From Cohnella rhizoplanae (GTDB lineage Bacteria > Bacillota > Bacilli > Paenibacillales > Paenibacillaceae): a DNA stretch of 64,000 bases. Position 1 is the first letter of the stretch. Every line of letters begins with the position of its first letter. The stretch lies in contig NZ_CAOJCN010000004.1 of the NCBI RefSeq assembly GCF_948329515.1, forward strand, positions 1-64,000. The letters run 5' to 3'. The position numbers were made by a program, and so were the translations under genes. The notes under the pieces were generated by a model. It did no database searches. It had not been told where the DNA came from and saw only the letters and a program-made list of their open reading frames with translations. Shown here in pieces: positions 16,118 to 25,434 of the stretch.

Positions 16118-16201
16118 TCGGAGGGGGTTGGAGGGTAGACTTTAGTACCATATGGCCAGCAGATGAAGTCGTTGTGCTGCTGCCCTGCCCGCACCGTAAA
16201 G

Positions 16202-16241
16202 AAGCCGTATATTAGTCCAAGGCGGACTGAATATACGGCTT
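16202..16241. terminator. Strong terminator hairpin
   Basis: AAGCCGTATATT-AGTCC pairs with GGACT-GAATATACGGCTT, about 17 bp with one bulge. It lies downstream of the leftward DUF2935 gene and isolates it from the secreted-protein operon. T-rich CTTCTTTA follows on the minus strand. Confidence 0.8.
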
Positions 16242-16291
16242 GCGCAGCGCGCACCGCGGACCACAGATCCGTTAATTTCGCCAAACTCCCC

Positions 16292-17215
16292 CTACCGGTC
16301 TAGCATCCGGGAAGGCCGCGTGAGCGGACATTCGGCGTAGGCAGGCGCCCCCGGCACGAACACGGCGAGCTTGCGCATGAAGTAACACGACTCGGGGAAG
16401 TGGTGCTCCAGGAATCGGAGCGTCGCCTTGGACAGCAGCTCGGTGCCGACGTACTCCGCGACGACGCGCTGCACGAAGGCATAGAAGCCCTGTACCGACT
16501 CGAGCACCTCGGCCGCGAACCGGGTCTCCGCCGGAAATCCCGGCGCCGTAAACCGCTCGTACCCCTGCATCGCCCGGTTCTTCACCATATAAGCGGAGAA
16601 GATGGAGGCATACCGGTCCGCCTCCGCCCCCAGCGCGCGCTCCACGGGATCGAGCAGCCCGTGCAGCAGGACGGCATGGCCGATCTGGTCCTCGATCCAC
16701 AGGTCGAGCAGCTCGGTCAGGGCCAGCGGCGGCGCGGGCACGCCCCGCGTCCAGTAGGAGAGCTGCCGCAGGTACTCGCGGTTCTCGCCGATCGTCCCGT
16801 TGAAGTAGGACGGCGTCAGGTTGAGATTGACCTGATTGAAAAGCCGCAGGTGCTGCATATGTCCTTCCAGCCTGCAGTAGGCGTCCGCCAGCGGATATAC
16901 GCCGGCCGCGAACGCCTGCATCTGCGGGGACGAGGCCGACGCCGTCTGCGGCAGCGCCTCCGCTTGGCGGATGGCCTCTCGGAACAGCGGGAAGAAGCGC
17001 TCGGCTTCCTCCCACCATCTCGTCTCCTCCGGAGACAGATAATCCCTCAGGAAATGCGCGTGATCCTCCAGCACCTCCAGCCAAAATAAGTGCTCCTCCT
17101 TGATCGACATGCCCCCGTTCAAGCTTCCGCTGATATCCCCGCTCATACTTCCGCCCACGTTCCCGCTCATGCTTCCGCCCAAGTTCCCGCCCGTCGTCCC
17201 GCCCTGCATCGCCAA
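16292..17215 (-). CDS. DUF2935 family protein with Gly/Ser/Met-rich N-terminal repeat
   Basis: About 307 residues. The first 35 residues are low-complexity (GGSMSGNVGGSMSGDISG), encoded by short direct repeats of about 24 bp. The body is DUF2935: two helical-bundle halves with FWLEVLEDHAHFLRDYLSPEE in the first and LWIEDQIGHAVLLHGLLDP in the second. The E..DH and ED..H spacing looks metal-binding. The family is found in Bacillota, often spore formers; function unknown. TTG at 17215 lies six bases after GGGAGGT; GTG at 17248 and ATG at 17209 are alternatives. Confidence 0.82.
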   Translation of the reverse strand: MAMQGGTTGGNLGGSMSGNVGGSMSGDISGSLNGGMSIKEEHLFWLEVLEDHAHFLRDYLSPEETRWWEEAERFFPLFREAIRQAEALPQTASASSPQMQAFAAGVYPLADAYCRLEGHMQHLRLFNQVNLNLTPSYFNGTIGENREYLRQLSYWTRGVPAPPLALTELLDLWIEDQIGHAVLLHGLLDPVERALGAEADRYASIFSAYMVKNRAMQGYERFTAPGFPAETRFAAEVLESVQGFYAFVQRVVAEYVGTELLSKATLRFLEHHFPESCYFMRKLAVFVPGAPAYAECPLTRPSRMLDR

Positions 17216-17281
17216 TGAAAGACCTCCCTGCATAGGATCCGCTCTCACCAGTGTATGTGGGACGGCAGGCGGGTAGTCGAG

Positions 17282-18379
17282 TTAGTCGGCGCGCCGGCGC
17301 TTGCCCCGGAGCCGGTCGACCAGCGGATACAGAAAGTACAGACTCTGGACGAACAAGGCGAAGGTCGCCCAGCTGCTGTCGAAATAATGAGCCAGCTCAG
17401 TAGGGTACCTGGCCAGAACGAGCGACAGCGCCACGACGAAGCCGGCGAGCGAGAACGTAATCGGCTTGTAATCGCGGAGTCCCAGCGCCTGCGAGGTCAG
17501 CAGCGTCCCGATGGCGAATATGATGCTGAGCTTAATAAAGAGACCCGCGAACCAGATGGAGACGATAATCGCGTCCATGTTGTGCACGAAGTCCCCCAGG
17601 TGCAGGAATCCGCTGAGCTCCAGTGCCGGGTACAAGAGCGCGCCAGACAGCTTCGGGCCGAGGAACACGATCATGAGCACGAATTCCGAGATGAGGATGT
17701 AAGTCCCCGCCATCGAGCCGATCCATACCGCCCTGCGAACCTTTTGACCGACTTCGAACTGCGGCACGATATAAGCGAGCAGCACGAGCTCGCCATACCA
17801 AGGGATAAGCGAGTACGTCTGCCCCCACAGCGACTTCCAATCGTGGATCTGTATAAAAGCATGCCACATCGGCGTGTGAAGCTCCGGCATGAAAAACAGC
17901 GGCTTGATCAGAAACAGCAGCCCGATGATCAAAAAGCAGCCCTGCGCGAACCGGAAGGCGACCGAAACGCCGGACTGGGCCATGGAAGCCGCCGCCGACA
18001 TGACGAGCACGGCGACCGCGACGGCCGGCGTCTCCCTCAGATACGTCGGGACGAAGAAATCCGTAAACTCGCGCAAGATATGCGCCGACAGGTGCAGGAA
18101 GAAAAAAGCCGACAGCCATAAAATCGCGGTATGCCCCGCCCGGCCCATGATCTTGGCGCCGTACACGCCGACATACGCGGAGGGCCGGCGCAGAGCGAAC
18201 CGCAGGCTCAGGGTCACGAGCGCCGTCCCCGCCGCCGCCGCAAGCGCGATGCAGTATACGCCGCCGAAGGCGACTTCTTTGGCGAGCGGACCCAGCACGA
18301 AGGCGATCGTCGTCGAAAAGACGTATACGAAGATGAGCGAGCCTAGCTGGAGTCCCGTTATCGTCCCCTGGTTTTTCAC
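17282..18379 (-). CDS. gerKB: Spore germination receptor B subunit (endospore permease)
   Basis: 365 residues with ten membrane helices of the APC-superfamily GerB type: an N-terminal ITGLQLGSLIFVYVFSTTI helix, then segments such as IPWYGELVLLAYIVPQFEV and FVHNMDAIIVSIWFAGLF, typical of GerAB/GerKB. It is the likely germinant-binding subunit in the inner spore membrane. Last gene of the operon, 24 bp after the small D-type gene. The symbol is by family only; the germinant is unknown. Confidence 0.9.
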   Translation of the reverse strand: MKNQGTITGLQLGSLIFVYVFSTTIAFVLGPLAKEVAFGGVYCIALAAAAGTALVTLSLRFALRRPSAYVGVYGAKIMGRAGHTAILWLSAFFFLHLSAHILREFTDFFVPTYLRETPAVAVAVLVMSAAASMAQSGVSVAFRFAQGCFLIIGLLFLIKPLFFMPELHTPMWHAFIQIHDWKSLWGQTYSLIPWYGELVLLAYIVPQFEVGQKVRRAVWIGSMAGTYILISEFVLMIVFLGPKLSGALLYPALELSGFLHLGDFVHNMDAIIVSIWFAGLFIKLSIIFAIGTLLTSQALGLRDYKPITFSLAGFVVALSLVLARYPTELAHYFDSSWATFALFVQSLYFLYPLVDRLRGKRRRAD

Positions 18380-18403
18380 GGCCGCTCCTCCTCTCTTCTC
18401 CCT

Positions 18404-18625
18404 CTACTTGCGCACGATCAAGCCCTGGATCGGTCCGAAGACGAATTCGATCGCCCGGTTGGGATTGACCCAATGGGGAACGTAGTGCGCCGTCGCGGCG
18501 AACGCGAACGCGAATCCGGTCACCGCGAAGGCCACGACCCGGTCTCGCCTGCTCGCCGATCCGCGCCGCAGCAAGAACGTCTGATACACGAGCACGAGCC
18601 CCATGCCGATCACGAGCACGCTCAC
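18404..18625 (-). CDS. Small two-helix germinant-receptor D-type subunit
   Basis: 73 residues with two hydrophobic segments (VLVIGMGLVLVYQTFLL and VVAFAVTGFAFAFAATAHYV). The GTG start overlaps the gerC stop as GTGA, with AAAGGAG upstream, so translation is coupled. Small two-TM D subunits are known in several ger operons and modulate receptor activity. The assignment rests on size, topology and position, not on a sequence signature. Confidence 0.75.
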   Translation of the reverse strand: MSVLVIGMGLVLVYQTFLLRRGSASRRDRVVAFAVTGFAFAFAATAHYVPHWVNPNRAIEFVFGPIQGLIVRK

Positions 18626-19821
18626 GATGCGCCTTCTCCTTTCGAGGACTGCCTGGGCGAATGGCTGATACCCGTGCCTCGCAATATGATGCGGGCATGA
18701 ACGACCGGCTTCAGGTGCAGGAACAGGTTCTCGCGCTCCATGCCCGACCATCCCCGCCACAGCGACGGATATTTATACTTCACGAACTCGCTCCATTGAA
18801 AGACGTCCGCCTTTTCCTCCTGCGCCTTGTCCGCGGCGGATTGCGCCAAATCCCGGATTCGCGCGTTAAGCGCCCGCTCGATCTTCCGCATATTGGCCGA
18901 CTCGTAGAGATCGATGTTCGAATCGATGGAGACGAGATCCGCTTTGCCGTCGATGTAGGTATGGATGACGATCCTGTCGCCGCGCCGTTCGGCGCTCGTC
19001 GTCTGCTTGATATCGACCAGCCTGACGCTGAACAAGCCTTCGGGATCGGGGAGCTTCGCCGTGAGGGTGGTCTCCGGCGTGCGGCTCTCCATGAAGGAGA
19101 TCCCGACGGTCTCGTCCTCCGTGAACGTGCCGGTTACCGCATTGTTTTTCATGATCGCCGCGCCCCCGACGCCGGACCACTCCACGGGCTTCTCCTCGGT
19201 CGGCAGCCTAAGCTCCCGCAGGTTCAGTTCGGGTATATATGCATCCCCGAGATTGTTCCACTGCGCGTACAGCAGGTCCCGGATACTGACCGGCGGGAGC
19301 CGTCTGGAATGCGCCGACTCGCGCCAGATCTCGGCCGGGAAGCGCTCGAATACAGGCGTCAGCTTGGCGATTCTCCGCGCCTCGCCGTTATAGTAAAATA
19401 CGTACACGCGAAACCGGAAGTCGGTCGCCCGGATCAGGAAATCGAACAAGGGCGTCATCCCGTTCCTGGCGTACCGGTCCCCGACGATGATCGTCCGCAT
19501 CTGCCCCCACGCGACGTTGCGCGGCAGATCCTTCTGAATCTGCAGGAAAGCCTCCGTAATGTCCCGGCCTTTGCCGGTGAGCAGCACGAAGGGCTTCTCG
19601 GAGCCCGGGCTCGCGTTCAAGCCCACGGAAATACGGTTCGGCAGGAGAAACATGGTCGAGACCTCCGTCTTGCCCTGCTCGTCCATATCGACGATCATCG
19701 TCGACACGAAGGTGCGGTCGTTGAGCTCCTGCTTGGACCAGCACCCGGTCAATCCGGCCGTCAACGCGAGGACGAGCATCAGTCTTAGGGCAAAGGAATG
19801 GGTTCTTGGACGCTCGCGCAT
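18622..19821 (-). CDS. gerKC: Spore germination receptor C subunit, Ger(x)C lipoprotein
   Basis: 399 residues. The signal peptide ends in the lipobox LTGC, so it is lipid-anchored on the outer face of the inner spore membrane. Body typical of Ger(x)C: CWSKQELNDRTFVSTMIVD, then the KGRDITEAFLQIQKDLPR region, and a C-terminal domain ending in the YKYPSLWRGWSGME motif of GerC proteins. ATG at 19821 preceded by GGGGAGACACG. 25 bp after gerA. Confidence 0.93.
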   Translation of the reverse strand: MRERPRTHSFALRLMLVLALTAGLTGCWSKQELNDRTFVSTMIVDMDEQGKTEVSTMFLLPNRISVGLNASPGSEKPFVLLTGKGRDITEAFLQIQKDLPRNVAWGQMRTIIVGDRYARNGMTPLFDFLIRATDFRFRVYVFYYNGEARRIAKLTPVFERFPAEIWRESAHSRRLPPVSIRDLLYAQWNNLGDAYIPELNLRELRLPTEEKPVEWSGVGGAAIMKNNAVTGTFTEDETVGISFMESRTPETTLTAKLPDPEGLFSVRLVDIKQTTSAERRGDRIVIHTYIDGKADLVSIDSNIDLYESANMRKIERALNARIRDLAQSAADKAQEEKADVFQWSEFVKYKYPSLWRGWSGMERENLFLHLKPVVHARIILRGTGISHSPRQSSKGEGAS

Positions 19822-19846
19822 CGTGTCTCCCCGTTTCGTTCTCGAT

Positions 19847-21247
19847 TTAGGTGCGCTTGGCGCCCATCCGCTTTTTCCAAGGGAATCGTCCTGCGGCATC
19901 CTTCATTTGATCCGCCTTGAACGGTATGAACGGCGACAGGTACGGCGTGCCGAACGAGTCCATGGACAACAAGTGGATGTAGACGAAAAAGACGCCGACG
20001 ATCAAGCCCAGCAGGCCGAAAATCGCCGAGACGAACAGCAGCATGAACCGCAGGAAGCGAACCGTCAGCGTCATCGAGAAATGCGGCACGATAAACGACG
20101 AGATGCCCGTCAGCGCGACGATAATGACCATCGGCGCGCTCACGATGCCGGCCTGTACCGCCGCGTCTCCGATGACGATCGCGCCGACGATCGAGATCGT
20201 CTGCCCGATGACCGACGGGATCCGCTGTCCCGCCTCGCGCATGACCTCGAACGTTACCTCCATGATGAGCGCCTCGAGTATGGCCGGGAACGGCACGATG
20301 TCCCGGCTCGAAGCCACGGAGATCAGCAGATTATAGGGCATCATCTCCGGGTGGAACGTCGTGATCGCGACGTAGGCCGAAGGCAGGACCAGGCTCAATC
20401 CGAAAAAGACGTAACGCATAATGCGGACCCAACTGCTGTAGAAGTACCGCTGGTAGTAATCCTCCGAGGATTGCATAAAGGACAGCAAGGTCGCGGGGGC
20501 GACCAGGTTGCTCGGACTTCCGTCCGTCAGCAGCGCGATCTTACCTTCGAACAGCGAGGAGGCGATGACATCGGGCCGCTCCGTGTTCAGCATTTTCGGA
20601 AACGGAGACACCAGCCGCTCGTCGAGCGACTCCTCCAAGTAGCTGCTGTCCGGGATCGACGCCGTGCGGATCGCCTGCAGCTTGGTCCTGACCGTCTTGA
20701 CCAGCTCGTCGTCCGCGGTTCCTTGCATGTAGAGCAGCATGACGTCCGTGCGCGAGTCGGTGCCGATGACGAACGCTTCCACGACCAGCCTGTCGCTCTT
20801 CACGCGCTGGCGGACGAGCGACAGATTCGTCCAGATGTCCTCGACGAACGACTCTTTCGGCCCCCGGATCGTCTTTTCGCTTTCCGGGACCGATACCGAA
20901 CGCATCGCTTTTTGTTGAAATGAAAACAGCAAGCCCGCCGCCTGGCCGTCGATGCATAGCACGGCCTGGCCGTTCAGCAGTCCGTCCATCACTGCCTCGG
21001 GCTTAGGCTGCAGCGTATACGTCGCGGGAAAAAACGACCTGCGGTCCAGTATGTCCTGGAGCCGTTCCTCATCGCTGCCGTGGTACGGCGCGAGCAGCGG
21101 CCGCAGCACGTACATCTGCAGCGATTCCGTATTGATCGCGTCCAACATGTAATAGACCGTGCAAACGAACTTGCCCTGCTCGATCCTCTGGGAGACGACG
21201 TCGGGGCGGTCTCGAAGACGTTCGTCCAACCACTGTGCCAGCTCCAT
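19847..21247 (-). CDS. gerKA: Spore germination receptor A subunit
   Basis: 466 residues. Cytoplasmic N-terminal domain (LLDGQAVLCIDG-like region reads LLNGQAVLCIDG), then the family core: DRLVVEAFVIGTDSRTDVMLLY, EGKIALLTDGSP, and five membrane helices with EVMREAGQRIPSVIGQTISIV, diagnostic of GerA. ATG at 21247 follows GGAAGG; the reading frame extends upstream but those residues are not GerA-like. First gene of gerA-C-D-B. Confidence 0.95.
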   Translation of the reverse strand: MELAQWLDERLRDRPDVVSQRIEQGKFVCTVYYMLDAINTESLQMYVLRPLLAPYHGSDEERLQDILDRRSFFPATYTLQPKPEAVMDGLLNGQAVLCIDGQAAGLLFSFQQKAMRSVSVPESEKTIRGPKESFVEDIWTNLSLVRQRVKSDRLVVEAFVIGTDSRTDVMLLYMQGTADDELVKTVRTKLQAIRTASIPDSSYLEESLDERLVSPFPKMLNTERPDVIASSLFEGKIALLTDGSPSNLVAPATLLSFMQSSEDYYQRYFYSSWVRIMRYVFFGLSLVLPSAYVAITTFHPEMMPYNLLISVASSRDIVPFPAILEALIMEVTFEVMREAGQRIPSVIGQTISIVGAIVIGDAAVQAGIVSAPMVIIVALTGISSFIVPHFSMTLTVRFLRFMLLFVSAIFGLLGLIVGVFFVYIHLLSMDSFGTPYLSPFIPFKADQMKDAAGRFPWKKRMGAKRT

Positions 21248-21269
21248 GTGGGCCTTCCTTTTTTGGTAA

Positions 21270-21300
21270 TAGCATCCTCCGGGACGCGTTTTTTTATGCA
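21270..21300 (-). promoter_or_regulatory. Candidate sigma-G promoter of the ger operon
   Basis: On the minus strand TGCATA (21300-21295) matches the sigma-G -35 consensus TGMATA. After an 18-bp spacer, GATGCTA (21276-21270) matches five of seven bases of the -10 CATAMTA. Forespore expression is what ger operons require. Confidence 0.55.
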
Positions 21301-21306
21301 CAAATA

Positions 21307-21336
21307 GGAAAAGGCGCCCACCTTGGCGCCTTTTCC
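21307..21336. terminator. Terminator between GH3 gene and ger operon
   Basis: GGAAAAGGCGCC (21307-21318) pairs perfectly over 12 bp with GGCGCCTTTTCC (21325-21336). Terminates the leftward GH3 gene. Confidence 0.88.
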
Positions 21337-21368
21337 TGTTCATGTATGGCGAGCGCTTCTCGCCTTCG

Positions 21369-24164
21369 TCACAACGGTTTGAGTTCGATCCAGCCGATCT
21401 CCAGCCCGGGCTTGACGACCTCCAGCTTCAGCTCGTACAGCCCCGCCTCCAGCTCGACCTTCGCGAGCTTCTGCAGCAACCAATTGCCGTCGGTCCCGTT
21501 GGTCTGGGCGGTCGCGAGCGGCTGGCCGTTCAGGAGCAAATTGGAGGCGCTCTGGGCGAGCTCGGACTCCGCGGACATCACGCGCGCGTACAGCCGGTAC
21601 GCGCCGGCTTGGTCCACGCGTATGAAGGTTGCGCCTGCGGCTGACGGCACGATCCGAGCATCGTCGCCCAGCGGCTGCACCTCGTGCTCTAGTCCGGGGG
21701 ACGGCGCAGGGATCGCGGCGTATGATTGGACCGACTCCAGCGTAGTCCGGCCGCCGGCGAACGCCGGCGCGCGCAGGATAAACGAGCAGATGTTCATGGC
21801 GGAGCGCTGAAGCTCGCCGCGGGTCAGCGAACCGTCCGCCAGCGATGCGATCGTGTTGTCCCCGTAGGCGTTGATCTCCGCCCCGTAATTGGTGACGACC
21901 ATGTACAGATCGTTCTGCGCGCGCACCATCCAGTTCGTGTACTTGCGGTCGGGCGCGCCGCCCTCGGCCGTGTCGTTCATCACCGCCCACCAGTCCGTCA
22001 TGACGATGCCCTCGAAGCCCCACTCGCCGCGCAGGATCGTCGTGTTCAGATCATAGTTCGAAGCGGCCCAGTGCCCGTTGATCGGATTGTAGGAGGTCAT
22101 GACCGAGTTGGCGCCGCCTTCCTTGACCGCGATCTCGAAGCCCTTCAGGTAAATCTCCCGCAGCGCGCGCTCGGACACGACCGCGTCCACCTTGCTGCGG
22201 TGCTGCTCCTGATTGTTGCAGGCGAAGTGCTTCAGCGTGCCGTTCGAACCGCCCTTCATGATGCCCCTCACGCAGGCGGCCGCGAACGCCCCCGAGACGA
22301 GGGGATCCTCGGAAAAGTATTCGAAATTACGCCCGTTAAGCGGGCTCCGGCGAATATTGAGGCCCGGCCCGAGGAGGGCGTCGATCCGATTGCGTACGAG
22401 CTCCCGTCCTTCCATGACGTACAGCTCCTCGACGAGCGCCGTATCCCAGGTCGCCGCCAGCAGCGTCCCGATGGATACCTGCGTCGCCTTGTGCCCGCTG
22501 TCCATCCGGATGCCGGACGGGCCGTCCGACGTGCAGGCGACCGGAACGCCGAAGCGCAGCAGACCGTCGCTCACGCCCCCGAACGCCGATGCCGTCCCCG
22601 GCGTGACGAGCGGGCTGCTCATGCCCTCGCCTCTGACGATCGCGGCGAGATCCTCGTCGCCGAACTGCGCGATGAACGCCCGCATGGAGACGCGGCCTTC
22701 ATGGACGTCCTTCAGCTTGTAGCCTTGATCGCCGGTCTGCGCGAGGGTCTCGGGCAGTCGGCTCTCGATGCGCTCCGCCATCCGGACCGTGCGCCGCGGC
22801 ACCTCCTCGTAGACGAGCGCGTACGAGCCGTCTTCCTGTCGCGCGCCGGGCTTCATCCTCGCGAAGCTCACCGTCGGCGCCATCGCCTCCTCCAACTGCT
22901 CTACGACTTGAAGCGACGCCGCGACGTAGCCTGCCTGCCCGTCGCAGCCGACGGAGACCGCATGCTTGACGCTCGTGCCGACGTAGAGACGGTATGTGCC
23001 CGCCTCCAGCACATAGGCGGACGCATGGCCAGTCGCGCCCGCGTCGTCGTATGCGGCCATTGTCCGGACGGGGAAGCGCAGGGTCAGCCGCTGCGACTCG
23101 CCGGGCTGCAGGAGACGGGTCTTGGCGAACGCCGCGAGCGCCCGGACCGGACGGCCCAGCTTGCCCTGCGGCGCTTCATAGTAGAGCTGCACGACTTCTT
23201 TGCCGGCGTAGGCAGTCCCCGTATTCGTCACGGCGACGTCGACGGAGATGAACGGCTCGCCTCCGGCGTCGACCGTCCTGGCCTCCTCAGGCGCGAGTCC
23301 GAACGTCGTGTACGACAGGCCGAATCCGAACGCGAACTGCACGCGCTCCGGCCGGAACGTCTCGAAGTATCGGTAACCGACGTAGATGTCTTCCTCATAA
23401 AGGTTCGCGGACTCGCTGCCGTAATTGCGCGTCGACGGATAGTCCCCGAGCGTATACGCGATCGTATCCGTCAGCTTGCCGCTCGGCGTCACGTCTCCGG
23501 CGAGCACGTCGGCGATCGCGTTGCCTCCCTCCATGCCGCCGTGCCAGGCATAGACCACGCACGGGATCGGACGGGCGAAGCTGTCGTCGTTGAGCCAGCT
23601 CATGTCGATGATGTTGGACACGTTGAGCACGACGATCGTCCGCTCGAAGCGGTCCGCCACCTGCCGCAGCATCGCCTTTTCCTCTTCCGTGAGCAGGTAG
23701 CTGCCCGGTTTACCCGCGTTATCCTGATCCTCCCCCGCCGTACGCCCGATGACGACGATCGCCTTGTTCGACCGAGCGGCCGCCGCCGACACCAGCTCGT
23801 CCGTCAGCGGCATCTCCCGCTGATGCCAGGGCTCCGCCGCCCATCCGCCGCCGCCGTTGTCGAACGGATTCTGCTCGATCCACCGCTCGTAGACGGCCGC
23901 CAGCTCCTCGTTGACGGCCAGGTTTTTTTTGCCGCGCAGACCGTCCAGCAGGTTCGTCGTATACGCCACGTTCACGCTCCCGCCGGAGCCCGTGCCGCTG
24001 CGGTAATAGTTCACTTGCGTCCTGCCGAATACGGAGACATGATCCCCTTCGCGCAGGGGCAGCGCCTGCCCCTCGTTCTTCAACAGCACGGCGCCCTCCG
24101 CTGCCGCCTTCCGGCTGAACTCGGCAAAGCCCTCTAGCGGAACGCCGATCATGGATGTACTCAC
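21369..24164 (-). CDS. GH3 beta-glycosidase with permuted domain order and C-terminal CBM-like domain
   Basis: 931 residues. Domains run in the reverse of the common order: the GH3 C-terminal sandwich first (about 15-250; VVIGRTAGEDQDN), then a fibronectin-III-like domain (about 300-390), and the catalytic (alpha/beta) barrel late (about 500-750; GPGLNIRRSPLNGRNFEYFS, with nucleophile Asp near 724 in IVMTDWWA). A final 110-residue beta-rich domain (AGAYRLYARVMSAE) looks like a carbohydrate-binding module. This order is known in a GH3 subgroup. No signal peptide, so cytoplasmic. GTG at 24164 has AAGGAGG eight bases upstream. Likely cleaves beta-glucosides or xylosides imported nearby. Confidence 0.9.
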   Translation of the reverse strand: MSTSMIGVPLEGFAEFSRKAAAEGAVLLKNEGQALPLREGDHVSVFGRTQVNYYRSGTGSGGSVNVAYTTNLLDGLRGKKNLAVNEELAAVYERWIEQNPFDNGGGGWAAEPWHQREMPLTDELVSAAAARSNKAIVVIGRTAGEDQDNAGKPGSYLLTEEEKAMLRQVADRFERTIVVLNVSNIIDMSWLNDDSFARPIPCVVYAWHGGMEGGNAIADVLAGDVTPSGKLTDTIAYTLGDYPSTRNYGSESANLYEEDIYVGYRYFETFRPERVQFAFGFGLSYTTFGLAPEEARTVDAGGEPFISVDVAVTNTGTAYAGKEVVQLYYEAPQGKLGRPVRALAAFAKTRLLQPGESQRLTLRFPVRTMAAYDDAGATGHASAYVLEAGTYRLYVGTSVKHAVSVGCDGQAGYVAASLQVVEQLEEAMAPTVSFARMKPGARQEDGSYALVYEEVPRRTVRMAERIESRLPETLAQTGDQGYKLKDVHEGRVSMRAFIAQFGDEDLAAIVRGEGMSSPLVTPGTASAFGGVSDGLLRFGVPVACTSDGPSGIRMDSGHKATQVSIGTLLAATWDTALVEELYVMEGRELVRNRIDALLGPGLNIRRSPLNGRNFEYFSEDPLVSGAFAAACVRGIMKGGSNGTLKHFACNNQEQHRSKVDAVVSERALREIYLKGFEIAVKEGGANSVMTSYNPINGHWAASNYDLNTTILRGEWGFEGIVMTDWWAVMNDTAEGGAPDRKYTNWMVRAQNDLYMVVTNYGAEINAYGDNTIASLADGSLTRGELQRSAMNICSFILRAPAFAGGRTTLESVQSYAAIPAPSPGLEHEVQPLGDDARIVPSAAGATFIRVDQAGAYRLYARVMSAESELAQSASNLLLNGQPLATAQTNGTDGNWLLQKLAKVELEAGLYELKLEVVKPGLEIGWIELKPL

Positions 24165-24218
24165 ATTGGTATCCTCCTTAGAATTGCGGGCCCGGACCAT
24201 CGGTCCGCGGCGCCCGGA

Positions 24219-25196
24219 TTATAAGCCCGATTGCCCAACCGATTGGCCCTCGACCAGCCGCACGTAGATCCGTTCCTGTTCGACGGGACGGCCTTCGATC
24301 ATCTTCAGCAGCTGTTCGGCGGCGAGCGCTCCCCACTTGCGCTTGGAGTAGTCGATAGTCGCCAGCCGGGGCTGCATATATTGCGCGAGCTCGATATTGT
24401 CGTAGCCCACTACGTGGACGTCCCGTCCGATCTTAAGCGTCGTCCGCGTCCTTAGATAATCGCATAGGCCGATCGCCATCTCGTCATTCAGGCAAAAGAC
24501 GCCGACCTGCCCCTCGCGCGCCGCTTCCGCGATCCGCGGGCCGGCGTCGTAGCCCGACGCCTTGTCGAAGGCGCCGGGGAGCTCCGCGAGGCTCGCTTCC
24601 GGCACGCGCTCGACGGCCTGCCTGACCGCGCGCATCCGCTGCCGCGCGTCGTAGGCCGATTCCGGCCCGCCTATGGCGCAGATCCGGCGCAGACCCCGTC
24701 CGAGCAGATGCTCCACGGCCAGCGTGGCGCCCGCCTTGTTGTCGAGCAGCACCTGGTTGACGTTGGGATGATCGAGCTCGCGATCCAGAACCACCAGCTT
24801 GTGGCCGCGGTCCGCGTATCCGAGCAGCTCCGCGTCGGCGAACGTCGCGTCGAGGATGATCGCCCCGTCGAACGTCCGCTCCGGGATCATCCGGTGCGAC
24901 CGGCGGCCGCTGCACACGATGAGATCGTAGTCTCTGCGGTTCAGCTCCTCCTTGAGTCCGAACAGCAGGTCTCCGTAGAAGTTGCCGCTGAAGTCCGTCA
25001 GGAAAACGCCGACGAGCATCGTCTCCCGTTTCTTGAGCATGCGGGCGGCACGGTTGGGCACGTACCCCAGTTCGTCCGCGATGGACTGGATTCGGTCCGC
25101 GGTCTCCTTCGTGATCCGGTCGCTGCCGTTTAGCGCGTACGATACCGTGGAGATCGAGACTCCCGCCGCGCTGGCGATATCCTTGATGCTGACCAA
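24219..25196 (-). CDS. LacI-family repressor of the glycosidase cluster
   Basis: 325 residues. N-terminal HTH SIKDIASAAGVSISTVSYAL plus hinge YVPNRAARMLKKR, then a periplasmic-binding-like sensor (LVGVFLTDFSGNFYGDLLFG; ending VVGYDNIELAQYMQPRLATI). The usual family start (M-V-T-I-K-D-I-A) aligns with TTG at 25196. GAAACGTTTC palindromes precede this gene, the rightward GH3 and a solute-binding-protein gene, which defines its probable regulon and autoregulation. Effector presumably an imported oligosaccharide. Confidence 0.92.
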   Translation of the reverse strand: MVSIKDIASAAGVSISTVSYALNGSDRITKETADRIQSIADELGYVPNRAARMLKKRETMLVGVFLTDFSGNFYGDLLFGLKEELNRRDYDLIVCSGRRSHRMIPERTFDGAIILDATFADAELLGYADRGHKLVVLDRELDHPNVNQVLLDNKAGATLAVEHLLGRGLRRICAIGGPESAYDARQRMRAVRQAVERVPEASLAELPGAFDKASGYDAGPRIAEAAREGQVGVFCLNDEMAIGLCDYLRTRTTLKIGRDVHVVGYDNIELAQYMQPRLATIDYSKRKWGALAAEQLLKMIEGRPVEQERIYVRLVEGQSVGQSGL

Positions 25197-25229
25197 GCCT
25201 TCACCCTTCTTTCTCAAAACACAAAATTG

Positions 25230-25241
25230 CGAAACGTTTCG
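25230..25241. promoter_or_regulatory. LacI-type operator, lacI side
   Basis: CGAAACGTTTCG, a perfect 12-bp palindrome, 34 bp upstream of the lacI start. Same core as at 25383 and 33912. Confidence 0.85.
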
Positions 25242-25346
25242 ATTTATTCAAAAAGAGGCAAAAACGCCAAATCGACGCATCCTCCGCTGTACGCCATTCT
25301 CTTAATTTATCTAAAAATCGCACCGTTATCAACAGCAATTATAGGT

Positions 25347-25393
25347 TTGACGCCTGCCGAAAGCAGAATTATAATGTCCGTAGAAACGTTTCG
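25347..25393 (+). promoter_or_regulatory. Sigma-A promoter with overlapping LacI-type operator, GH3 side
   Basis: TTGACG (25347-25352), a 17-bp spacer and TATAAT (25370-25375) make a near-ideal housekeeping promoter. GAAACGTTTC (25383-25392) sits at the predicted transcription start, a classic repression position. Confidence 0.9.
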
Positions 25394-25434
25394 ACAATGC
25401 GCCGCCAGCAGAAAGAAAGAAGGTCATACAACCC

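Noticed and set aside
16015..16284. 89-codon minus-strand frame
   Set aside because: Runs through the strong terminator hairpin at 16202-16241 and the operon promoter; translation resembles no protein.
21726..24137. 803-codon open frame on the plus strand
   Set aside because: Exactly antisense to the GH3 gene, with no ribosome-binding site and a low-complexity Arg/His/Asp-rich translation; a by-product of G+C-rich codon use.
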